Source of the DNA: Tepidimonas sp.
GTDB lineage: Bacteria; Pseudomonadota; Gammaproteobacteria; Burkholderiales; Burkholderiaceae_C
Direction: 5' to 3'
Assembly: GCA_025054905.1 (NCBI GenBank)
Contig: JANWZF010000093.1
Coordinates: forward strand, 1 to 9,762
DNA: 9,762 nucleotides
Part shown: positions 1 through 5,558 of the stretch, in pieces
Position numbering within the stretch: the stretch's first letter is position 1
How the letters are laid out: each line of letters opens with the position of its first letter
Notes under the pieces: generated by a model
Databases searched by the model: none
Told to the model about the DNA's origin: nothing
The model's input: the letters and a program-made list of their open reading frames with translations, nothing else
Position numbers and translations under genes: made by a program

Positions 1-794
1 GCGTCGGGGCGCCCCGTGGCGCGCACGTGGGCAAAGTCGTACAACGAGCGATCCATCAGGTGGCTGGGCACGACGTTTTGCAAGGCCTTGAGCATGTTGG
101 CCACCCGGCCCGGGAAGCGCTTGTCCCACTCGCGCAGCAGATCGCCCACCTGCTTGCGTTGCAGGTGCTGCTGGCTGCCGCACAGGTTGCATGGAATGAT
201 GGGAAACTGGCGCACCTGCGCCCAGCGGATCAGGTCTTTTTCCGGCACGTAGGCCAAGGGCCGGATGACGACGTGCTCGCCGTTGTCGCTGACCAGCTTG
301 GGCGGCATGCCCTTGAGCTTGGCGCCGAAGAACATGTTCAGCAACAGGGTCTGCAGGATGTCGTCGCGGTGGTGGCCCAGCGCAATCTTGGTGGCGCCCA
401 GTTCGCGCGCCACACGGTACAGGATGCCCCGGCGCAGCCGGCTGCACAGGCTGCACATGGTCTTGCCTTCGGGGATGACCTTCTTGACGATCGAGTAGGT
501 GTCCTGCGTCTCAATGTGGAACGGAATGCCCAACTGGCTCAGGTAGTTCGGCAACACGTCGGCCGGAAAGCCGGGCTGGCGTTGATCGAGGTTGACCGCA
601 ATCAGCTCGAAGCGCGCCGGCGCACGCCGCTGCAGCCGCATCAGGATGTCCAGCAGCGCGTAGCTGTCCTTGCCGCCGGAGAGGCAGACCATCACACGGT
701 CGCCGTCTTCGATCATGCGGTAGTCGTCGATGGCCTGGCCAACCAGGCGGCACAGGCGCTTTTCCAGCTTGCGGTTTTCGAACGCGACGTCCAT
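1..794 (-). CDS. ttcA: TtcA, tRNA 2-thiocytidine(32) synthetase (3' end cut off by window edge)
   Basis: TtcA thiolates cytidine 32 in the anticodon loop of certain tRNAs in the cytoplasm. It adenylates the base through a PP-loop ATPase domain and uses a [4Fe-4S] cluster. Translated from ATG at 794, the protein opens MDVAFENRKLEKRLCRLVGQ. It carries the PP-loop SGGKDS at residues 39-44, the CSLC pair (Cys114/Cys117) followed by SRLRRG, and a PCNLCGSQ motif (Cys202/Cys205). The E. coli cluster ligands lie in these two motifs. About 264 codons are present, ending in a SLYDFAHVRATGRPDA-like stretch that falls near the C-terminus in relatives, so perhaps 20-40 residues are missing beyond base 1. 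The start lies 34 bases after the upstream FolX-like gene on the same strand, suggesting cotranscription. No strong Shine-Dalgarno is seen, only GGGA about 10 bases upstream. Identification is firm; the N-terminus is less so. Confidence 0.95.
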   Translation of the reverse strand, partial: MDVAFENRKLEKRLCRLVGQAIDDYRMIEDGDRVMVCLSGGKDSYALLDILMRLQRRAPARFELIAVNLDQRQPGFPADVLPNYLSQLGIPFHIETQDTYSIVKKVIPEGKTMCSLCSRLRRGILYRVARELGATKIALGHHRDDILQTLLLNMFFGAKLKGMPPKLVSDNGEHVVIRPLAYVPEKDLIRWAQVRQFPIIPCNLCGSQQHLQRKQVGDLLREWDKRFPGRVANMLKALQNVVPSHLMDRSLYDFAHVRATGRPD

Positions 795-828
795 GGCCGC
801 GATTGTCCCGCAAACGCCGCTCAGGCGC

Positions 829-1218
829 CTACCACTGGCCGCATTCCATGCGGATGGCGACCTCGCAGTCGTCGAAGATTTCCAGCTTGGCGATGCGCAC
901 GCGCACGCCGATGACGCCGGGCAGCTGCATCAGGCGGCTGGCCAGCTTACCGATCAGCGTCTCCAGCAGGTTGACGTGCTCGGCGGTGCATTCGTCGATG
1001 ATGATCTGGCGCACCTTGCGATAGTCCAGCACGTGGCGGATGTCGTCATCGTGCGGTTGCAGCGGCTGCCAGCCCTGGTTGAGTTCGGCATCCACCTGGA
1101 TCGGCTGCGGGCCCTGGCGCTCATGCTCCAGGATGCCGAGGTTGGCATGAAAGCGCAGGCCGGTCAGCGTCAGTACCTGCCGGCCGATCTTGTGTTGAGT
1201 TGCGGGAGGCAGGCTCAT
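829..1218 (-). CDS. Dihydroneopterin aldolase family protein, FolX-like (FolB/FolX)
   Basis: A 129-residue FolB-fold protein acting on dihydroneopterin or its triphosphate. By eye against S. aureus FolB, the four active-site residues are kept: Glu33 (E22), Tyr66 (Y54), Glu86 in NLLETL (E74) and Lys111 (K100). Two details favour FolX (dihydroneopterin triphosphate 2'-epimerase) over true FolB. Lys111 is followed by Leu, as in the E. coli FolX IDKL motif, whereas FolB normally has Lys-Pro. The stretch DDDIRHVLDYRKV also resembles FolX SEDINDALNYRTV. Its ATG overlaps the stop of the preceding FolB-like gene (ATGA at 1218-1215), and ttcA follows 34 bases downstream. Family membership is secure. 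The choice between aldolase and epimerase is inference, since the two share fold and catalytic residues. Confidence 0.88.
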   Translation of the reverse strand: MSLPPATQHKIGRQVLTLTGLRFHANLGILEHERQGPQPIQVDAELNQGWQPLQPHDDDIRHVLDYRKVRQIIIDECTAEHVNLLETLIGKLASRLMQLPGVIGVRVRIAKLEIFDDCEVAIRMECGQW

Positions 1219-1631
1219 GGACCACGTACGGCAATACGCTCGACCCCGACCGCATCGCAGTCGGGGTAGACATCAGGCTTGGCGGTGCGCACGCGCGCTG
1301 CCAGCACGGCGGGCTGCGCCATCAGCCAGTCCAGGATCGCGTCGCACAAGGTTTCCTGCAGTTCGAAATGGCGCTGTGCAGCCAGCGCCCGCACCGTGTC
1401 GCGGATGGCGTCGTAGTCGAAGGTGGCCTCGAGGTGGTCGTGGCGGGCGTGCGCGGCGGCCAGATCGACGCAGGCGTCCACGTCGATGCGCAGCCGCTGC
1501 GGTCCGTTGCGCTCAAAGGCGTGCACGCCAATGCGGACCGGTAGGGTCAACCCCCGCAGGGTCAGCAAGCGCGCGCGCCGCGGCAGCGTCGGATCCAGCA
1601 CCGCAAACGTCAGCAGCGACACGTCGCTCAT
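1215..1631 (-). CDS. folB: Dihydroneopterin aldolase (FolB-like)
   Basis: FolB cleaves 7,8-dihydroneopterin to 6-hydroxymethyl-7,8-dihydropterin and glycolaldehyde, a cytoplasmic step of folate synthesis. This 138-residue protein has a roughly 20-residue N-terminal lead, then LLTLRGLTLPVRIGVHAFER, close to the E. coli FolB IGVYDWEQ region. Residues aligning with the S. aureus active site are Glu40, Tyr73 (FDYDAI), Glu93 (ELQETL) and Lys118, followed by Pro as in typical FolB proteins. The ATG at 1631 overlaps the upstream SDR gene's stop as ATGA, and its own stop overlaps the next FolX-like ATG the same way, so translation of the three genes is probably coupled. Two adjacent FolB-fold genes suggest divided roles, with this one the better aldolase candidate. 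A start nearer residue 20 cannot be excluded. Confidence 0.88.
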   Translation of the reverse strand: MSDVSLLTFAVLDPTLPRRARLLTLRGLTLPVRIGVHAFERNGPQRLRIDVDACVDLAAAHARHDHLEATFDYDAIRDTVRALAAQRHFELQETLCDAILDWLMAQPAVLAARVRTAKPDVYPDCDAVGVERIAVRGP

Positions 1632-2440
1632 GGCGCCAGCCCCAGATCGACCGCAAACATCACGTCACGCGCCAGCCCCAGGCGGTGCTGACCGTTGTCC
1701 ACCGGAATGACGCAGCCGTTGATTCCAGGGGTCTGCGCCAGGTGCACCGCGGTGCGCGCGATGTCGGCGGGATCCAGCGGCCGGCGCAGCAGGTTGACCC
1801 GGCGCGCGCGCTCGAAATTGTCTTCGGTCTGGGGGCCGCTGACAAAGCACAGGCCGGGTGACAGGCCACACACCCGCAGCGTCGGGGCATAGGCTTGCGC
1901 CTGCAGGCCCACCGCGCGCTGCAGCGCCAGCTTGGTCAGCGTGTAGCTGAAGTAATCGGGGTTGAGGTTGTCAACCTTCTGGTCGAGGATGTGCAGCGCC
2001 AGGGGAACCGGCAGCGTCGGGGCCGCACCGTGGGTAGGGGGCTGGCGGCGCACCAGGTGGGCCAGCGCCTGCGTGAGCTCCAGAGGTGCGAACAGATTGG
2101 TGGCAAACAGCCGCTCCAACTGCGCCCGGGTGCAGTCCCAGCCACTGTCTTCGGTGAACTCCGAAGCATTGTTGACCAGGCAGCGCAGGCCCGCGCTGGC
2201 CTCAGCCGGCAGTTCCGACAGCAGCCGCGCACCGACGCCGCGCTCGCTCAGATCGGCGCACAGCAGATGCACCGGCGTGCCGCGGGCGCGCAGCTCGTCG
2301 GCCAACGCCTGGGCCTGCGCGGCCGAGTGACGATGGTGGATGGCCACCGCCCAGCCTGCGGCGGCGAAAGCCAGGCTGATGGCACGCCCGAGCCGGGTTG
2401 CGCCGCCGGTCACCAGAACCCAAGGTACAGGGGATGTCAT
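1628..2440 (-). CDS. SDR-family pteridine reductase (FolM/PTR1-like)
   Basis: A 270-residue NADPH-dependent short-chain reductase, likely reducing dihydropterins such as dihydromonapterin or dihydrofolate. The nucleotide-binding loop is TGGATRLGR at residues 11-19; Arg16 matches the PTR1 Arg in TGAAKRLGR. A segment HHRHSAAQAQALADEL follows, strongly like Leishmania PTR1 HYHRSAAEANAL. LVNNAS is at 88-93, and the active site is Tyr166 with Lys170 (SYTLTK). Asp153 lies exactly 13 residues before the Tyr, matching the Asp-Tyr spacing of PTR1 and E. coli FolM instead of the usual SDR Ser. LSPGL at 193-197 matches the PTR1 PGL loop. The ATG at 2440 is set by the family N-terminus; the frame stays open far upstream only because of high GC. 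It is first in a minus-strand cluster with two FolB-fold genes, which supports a pterin substrate. FolM or PTR1 assignment is inference. Confidence 0.87.
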   Translation of the reverse strand: MTSPVPWVLVTGGATRLGRAISLAFAAAGWAVAIHHRHSAAQAQALADELRARGTPVHLLCADLSERGVGARLLSELPAEASAGLRCLVNNASEFTEDSGWDCTRAQLERLFATNLFAPLELTQALAHLVRRQPPTHGAAPTLPVPLALHILDQKVDNLNPDYFSYTLTKLALQRAVGLQAQAYAPTLRVCGLSPGLCFVSGPQTEDNFERARRVNLLRRPLDPADIARTAVHLAQTPGINGCVIPVDNGQHRLGLARDVMFAVDLGLAP

Positions 2441-2474
2441 CGAACGTTCAAACCCGTGGCGGACGCGGTCCCAG

Positions 2475-2480
2475 TATGAT
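2475..2480 (+). promoter_or_regulatory. Possible -10 element for the midA-family gene
   Basis: TATGAT matches the sigma-70 -10 consensus at five of six positions and sits in the 108-base divergent spacer between the SDR gene and the methyltransferase gene. No convincing -35 box lies 16-18 bases upstream, and no extended -10 TG is present, so this is only a candidate. Confidence 0.2.
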
Positions 2481-2506
2481 GCTCGCTCTGTTCCACCACC
2501 CAGCCA

Positions 2507-2541
2507 GCGGCCGGGGGGGCTTGCCGACCGGGACCGGCCGC
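2507..2541. repeat. Inverted repeat just upstream of the methyltransferase start
   Basis: GCGGCCGG at 2507-2514 and CCGGCCGC at 2534-2541 are perfect 8-base inverted copies separated by 19 bases. The right arm ends 7 bases before the ATG at 2549, where a Shine-Dalgarno would be expected. In RNA form the arms could pair and influence translation initiation, or the dyad could be a protein-binding site. All-GC arms are common by chance in this base composition, so function is unproven. Confidence 0.35.
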
Positions 2542-2548
2542 AGCCAAC

Positions 2549-3700
2549 ATGACGCCGACCGACACTATACGCGAGATGCAGCCGAGCGATGGCCGGCCGG
2601 GCGAGTCTTGCCCGGCGCTGGCCTGCGTGCGTGCCGCCGTGGCGCAGGCTGGAGGATGGCTGCCGTTTGACCGCTTCATGGCGCTGGCGCTGTACGCCCC
2701 GCAGGTGGGCTACTACGCCAGCGGGGCCCGCGTGTTCGGGCAAGGGCCGCAAGACGGCAGCGACTTCGTCACCGCGGCCGAGCTGACCCCGTTCTTTGGG
2801 GCCACGTTGGCGCGTCAGGTGGCGCAGGCCCTGATGGCCACAGGCACGGCGGCGGTGTGGGAATTCGGGGCCGGCAACGGCACCCTGGCCGAGCAGTTGC
2901 TGCAGGCCCTGCCGCAACTGGGATGCGGCGACGTCCACTACCACATCATCGAGGTCTCGGGGGCGCTGCGCGCGCGCCAGCAGCAACGGCTGCGCCCGTG
3001 GGGCGCGCGCGTGCACTGGCACGAGCGCTGGCCGGAACGGCTGGATGGCGTGGTGCTGGGCAACGAGGTGCTCGATGCGATGCCGGTGCAGCTGCTGCAC
3101 CGCCGCGGCGGCGTCTGGTACGAGCGCGGCGTCGTCTGGGACGAGGCCGCGCAGGCGCTGGCCTGGTGCGATCGCCCAACGGCGCTGCGCCCACCGTGTG
3201 CGATCGACGGTGAGCACGACTACCTGACCGAAATCCACCCCCAGGCCGAAGCCTTCGTGCGCACGCTGGCGCAGCGGCTGCGCCGCGGTGCGGTGCTGTG
3301 GCTGGATTACGGCTTTCCGGAGCACGAGTACTACCATCCCCAGCGCGCCCAGGGCACGCTGATGTGCCACCGCGCGCACCGAGCCGACGACGATCCGCTG
3401 CGCGAGGTGGGCGCCAAGGACATCACCGCGCATGTCAACTTCACCGGCATCGCGCTGGCGGCGCAGGAGGCAGGGCTGGAGGTGCTCGGCTACACGAGCC
3501 AGGGGCGCTTCCTGCTCAACACCGGTTTGCTCGACGTGTTGCAGCAGGCCCCGTTGCCGCAGCGTGCGATGGCGTTGAAGCTGGTGCACGAACATGAAAT
3601 GGGCGAGCTGTTCAAGGCCCTGATGCTGGCCCCGCCTGCATGCGCGACGGGCTGGGTGCCGCTGGGCTTTGCCCAGGGCGATCGCACGCACACCCTGTGA
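2549..3700 (+). CDS. MidA/NDUFAF7-family SAM-dependent methyltransferase (DUF185)
   Basis: A 383-residue class I SAM-dependent methyltransferase of the MidA/NDUFAF7 family. The mitochondrial member methylates an arginine of complex I subunit NDUFS2; the bacterial target is not established. Family landmarks in order: FDRFMALALYAPQVGYY at 40-56, SDFVTAAELTPFFG at 71-84, SAM motif I EFGAGNGTLA at 105-114, HIIEVS at 132-137, GNEVLDAMP at 171-179, WLDYGFPEHEYY at 251-262 and HVNFT at 295-299. The length suits the family. The ATG at 2549 lacks a clear Shine-Dalgarno and follows a GC-rich inverted repeat. An in-frame ATG at 2576 is an alternative that would still leave the conserved core intact. It diverges from the pterin cluster and is followed 30 bases later by the DUF2905 gene. 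Family is firm; substrate is unknown. Confidence 0.92.
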   Translation: MTPTDTIREMQPSDGRPGESCPALACVRAAVAQAGGWLPFDRFMALALYAPQVGYYASGARVFGQGPQDGSDFVTAAELTPFFGATLARQVAQALMATGTAAVWEFGAGNGTLAEQLLQALPQLGCGDVHYHIIEVSGALRARQQQRLRPWGARVHWHERWPERLDGVVLGNEVLDAMPVQLLHRRGGVWYERGVVWDEAAQALAWCDRPTALRPPCAIDGEHDYLTEIHPQAEAFVRTLAQRLRRGAVLWLDYGFPEHEYYHPQRAQGTLMCHRAHRADDDPLREVGAKDITAHVNFTGIALAAQEAGLEVLGYTSQGRFLLNTGLLDVLQQAPLPQRAMALKLVHEHEMGELFKALMLAPPACATGWVPLGFAQGDRTHTL

Positions 3701-3716
3701 AGGCCACGCGCTGCGC

Positions 3717-3725
3717 GAAAGGAAG
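3717..3725 (+). promoter_or_regulatory. Ribosome binding site of the DUF2905 gene
   Basis: GAAAGGAAG lies 5 bases before the ATG at 3731, giving a good Shine-Dalgarno at normal spacing. It supports this small gene as real and fixes its start. Confidence 0.6.
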
Positions 3726-3730
3726 CCGCG

Positions 3731-3925
3731 ATGCTGCGCTGGTTGCTGGTGACGCTGTTGGCCCTGGTGCTCATCAACGGTCTGTGGCCCTGGCTGCGTC
3801 GGCTGGGCCTGGGGCGGCTGCCCGGTGATTTCGAATTTCACCTGTGGGGACGCCCCTGGTTCATCCCATTGGGCAGCACCCTGCTGCTGAGCCTGGTGGC
3901 CGCTGCCCTGGCGCGGTGGCTGTAG
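3731..3925 (+). CDS. DUF2905-family small two-helix membrane protein
   Basis: A 64-residue inner-membrane protein of unknown function. Two hydrophobic helices are visible, at about residues 3-20 and 46-63. They flank a conserved linker whose signature LGLGRLPGDFEF (25-36) is the hallmark of the DUF2905 family; a basic WLRRLG stretch precedes it. The length is the family's usual one. A strong Shine-Dalgarno precedes the ATG. The gene starts 30 bases after the methyltransferase stop and precedes trxC by 150 bases. Cotranscription with the methyltransferase is likely, but nothing in the sequence indicates a role. Confidence 0.88.
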   Translation: MLRWLLVTLLALVLINGLWPWLRRLGLGRLPGDFEFHLWGRPWFIPLGSTLLLSLVAAALARWL

Positions 3926-3945
3926 ACGTGGGGGCGAACGGCTGG

Positions 3946-3965
3946 GGTCGTCGATCGATACGACC
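3946..3965. repeat. 20-base dyad upstream of trxC
   Basis: GGTCGT and ACGACC are perfect 6-base inverted copies around the 8-base centre CGATCGAT, placed 20 bases after the DUF2905 stop. It could be an operator for a dimeric regulator of trxC or a short hairpin. No T-run follows on either strand, so a rho-independent terminator is unlikely. A weak promoter-like pair, TTGAAG at 3977-3982 and CATATG at 3999-4004 with 16-base spacing, lies just downstream. Confidence 0.3.
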
Positions 3966-4062
3966 GAGGGTATCTCTTGAAGCGGGCCCGATGGGCGCCA
4001 TATGCGGTGCTGGCGGCGGCCGCAACATCCTCGGGCCTGCGTTGGCGCGCCGTCGGTTTTTT

Positions 4063-4066
4063 GGAG
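4063..4066 (+). promoter_or_regulatory. Ribosome binding site of trxC
   Basis: GGAG, preceded by a run of six T (4057-4062) that is unusual in this GC-rich sequence, lies 9 bases before ATG 4076. It supports that start over the upstream in-frame TTG at 3977. Confidence 0.55.
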
Positions 4067-4075
4067 CGATCGAGC

Positions 4076-4525
4076 ATGAACCGGGACACCCTGCACGTCG
4101 TCTGCCCCCACTGCCACACCACCAACCGGGTGCGCGCCGACCAGCTGGAGGCGGCCCCCGATTGCGGCCGCTGCCACCAGCCGCTGTTTACCGCTCACCC
4201 GGTGGCGTTGGATGCGGCGGCCTTCGAGCGCCACCTTGAGCGCAGCGACCTGCCGCTGCTGGTGGATTTCTGGGCGCCCTGGTGTGGCCCCTGCCGGATG
4301 ATGGCGCCGCACTTCGAGGCTGCCGCCGCCCAGCTGGAGCCGCACGTGCGGCTGGTCAAGGTCAACACCGAGGAGCAGCCGGCGTTGGCGGCACGCTGGG
4401 GCATTCGCAGCATCCCGACCCTGGTGCTGTGGGCTGGGGGCCGCGAGGTGGCACGCCAGTCCGGCGCGATGGGTCAGGGCGACATCGTGCGCTGGGTCCA
4501 CGCCGCGCTGACGTCTCGGCACTGA
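4076..4525 (+). CDS. trxC: Thioredoxin TrxC (thioredoxin 2)
   Basis: TrxC is a cytoplasmic disulfide reductase recycled by thioredoxin reductase. It differs from TrxA by an N-terminal zinc module. The 149-residue protein shows CPHC (Cys10/Cys13) and CGRC (Cys30/Cys33), the four predicted zinc ligands, then a thioredoxin fold. Its active site is DFWAPWCGPCR with Cys70 and Cys73, followed by KVNTEEQPALAARWGIRSIP carrying the cis-proline Pro114. Length and order match E. coli TrxC (139 residues). The start at 4076 is chosen because the family begins a few residues before the first CxxC and a GGAG site lies 9 bases upstream. The frame is open back to 3977, but that 33-residue extension has no family counterpart. 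The 150-base upstream gap holds a dyad and only weak promoter-like boxes; OxyR control known in E. coli is not evident here. Confidence 0.95.
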   Translation: MNRDTLHVVCPHCHTTNRVRADQLEAAPDCGRCHQPLFTAHPVALDAAAFERHLERSDLPLLVDFWAPWCGPCRMMAPHFEAAAAQLEPHVRLVKVNTEEQPALAARWGIRSIPTLVLWAGGREVARQSGAMGQGDIVRWVHAALTSRH

Positions 4526-4625
4526 CCGATGCCGCTGCGGGCGTGCGGGCTGGTCCCAGTGGCGTGGCAGCTTTGCGCGCCGTACACTGCAGCCCAACGC
4601 AATCAGATCGGCGACGGGGTGGCGC

Positions 4626-5558
4626 ATGACACCGGCACAAGGCTGGGGGGCAAGGATCGTAGGGCTGTGCCGCCTGGGGCTGCTTGGGGGGGTGTTGCTG
4701 GTTTTGGCGGCCTGTCAGCGCACCGATCCGGACGTGCAACTGCCGGCCTATGGTGAACGGCCCGCACCGGGCAGCAAGCTGTTGTGGACATTGGCGGTGC
4801 ATCCGTTGCACAACCCGGTGACCTTGCATGAGCGCTACGGCCCGCTGCTGGAATGGGCCAACGCCCGGCTGGCCGATGTTGAGCTCAGACTGGAAGCTTC
4901 CAGCGACTACGCCCATTTCGAAGCCAAGCTGCGCATGCGCCAGCCGGAGCTGGCCCTGCCCAATCCGTACCAGACTGTGCGCGCCCTGCCCTGGGGCTAC
5001 CACGTGGTGGGCAAGGTCAGCGGCGACGAGGATTTTCACGGCCTGGTGCTGCGGCGCCGGGGGTGGCAGCTGCCCCCGCCCGGGTCGGTGATCCGGATCA
5101 GCTGTCCGGCGCTGACAGCGCTGGCCGGCTGCATGCTGCCGCGCTGGCAGCTGCACCGCGACGGCCTGGACCGCACGCATCGACTCAAGATCGAGGTGGT
5201 CGGCTCGCAGGAGTCCAGCATCCTCAACGTGGCCCATGGGCTGGTCGATCTGGCCCTGACGTGGCCGCCTCCGTGGCGGCTGTTCCAGCAGCGGGAACCC
5301 AAGCTGGCGGCCACGCTGGAGGTGGATCGGCGCACGCCCGCGCTGGTCAACAACGCGTTGGTGGCCCGCGATGACCTTGATCCGCAACGGGTGGCGCAGG
5401 TGGTGCAGGCGCTGGTCGATCTGGCGCGCGATCCCGAAGGGCAGCGCCGCCTGGCGCAGGCTGGCTTGCAGGGCTTCGAGCGGGCCAACGATGCCCGTTA
5501 CGAGCCGGTGAGGGTCTTTCTGCGGGAGTACGAGCGCGTCTTCGGGAGTCTGCCGTGA
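4626..5558 (+). CDS. PhnD-like solute-binding lipoprotein, probable periplasmic sensor
   Basis: A 310-residue PhnD/SsuA-type periplasmic binding protein. The N-terminus is a lipoprotein signal: basic residues to Arg16, a hydrophobic stretch at 17-29 and lipobox LAAC with lipidated Cys30. Gln at +2 suggests outer-membrane sorting under the E. coli rule. The mature part begins LLWTLAVHPLHNP (52-64) and contains SSDYAHFEAKLRMRQPELAL (92-111), typical of PhnD first-lobe sequences. The C-terminus ends with the helical EGQRRLAQAGLQGF...YEPVRVFLREY seen in this family. PhnD members bind phosphonates, phosphite or other small anions; the ligand here cannot be told. No permease or ATPase gene adjoins it. 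Its TGA overlaps the start of the following GGDEF-EAL gene, so it probably informs that enzyme, not a transporter. The family is fairly sure, the sensing role inferred. Confidence 0.82.
   Translation: MTPAQGWGARIVGLCRLGLLGGVLLVLAACQRTDPDVQLPAYGERPAPGSKLLWTLAVHPLHNPVTLHERYGPLLEWANARLADVELRLEASSDYAHFEAKLRMRQPELALPNPYQTVRALPWGYHVVGKVSGDEDFHGLVLRRRGWQLPPPGSVIRISCPALTALAGCMLPRWQLHRDGLDRTHRLKIEVVGSQESSILNVAHGLVDLALTWPPPWRLFQQREPKLAATLEVDRRTPALVNNALVARDDLDPQRVAQVVQALVDLARDPEGQRRLAQAGLQGFERANDARYEPVRVFLREYERVFGSLP
5544..5548 (+). promoter_or_regulatory. Ribosome binding site of the GGDEF-EAL gene inside the lipoprotein gene
   Basis: GGGAG within the last codons of the lipoprotein gene lies 9 bases before ATG 5558 and 6 bases before GTG 5555. 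Either start would overlap the upstream stop, as TGATG or GTGA, indicating translational coupling. Confidence 0.5.

Noticed and set aside
4044..4062. GGCGCGCC followed by a T6 run as a possible intrinsic terminator before trxC
   Set aside because: The GC part is a self-palindrome with no loop and no longer flanking stem pairs cleanly; the T-run directly precedes the ribosome binding site.
3977..4075. Upstream TTG start extending TrxC by 33 residues, possibly as a signal peptide
   Set aside because: TrxC homologues begin just before the first CxxC, a GGAG site fits ATG 4076, and the extension lacks a proper signal-peptide pattern.
1628..4627. A 999-codon open frame on the minus strand
   Set aside because: Only its last 270 codons are the SDR gene. 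The rest runs antisense to midA-family, DUF2905 and trxC genes, has Gln/Arg/Ala-rich shadow composition and no recognisable domain.
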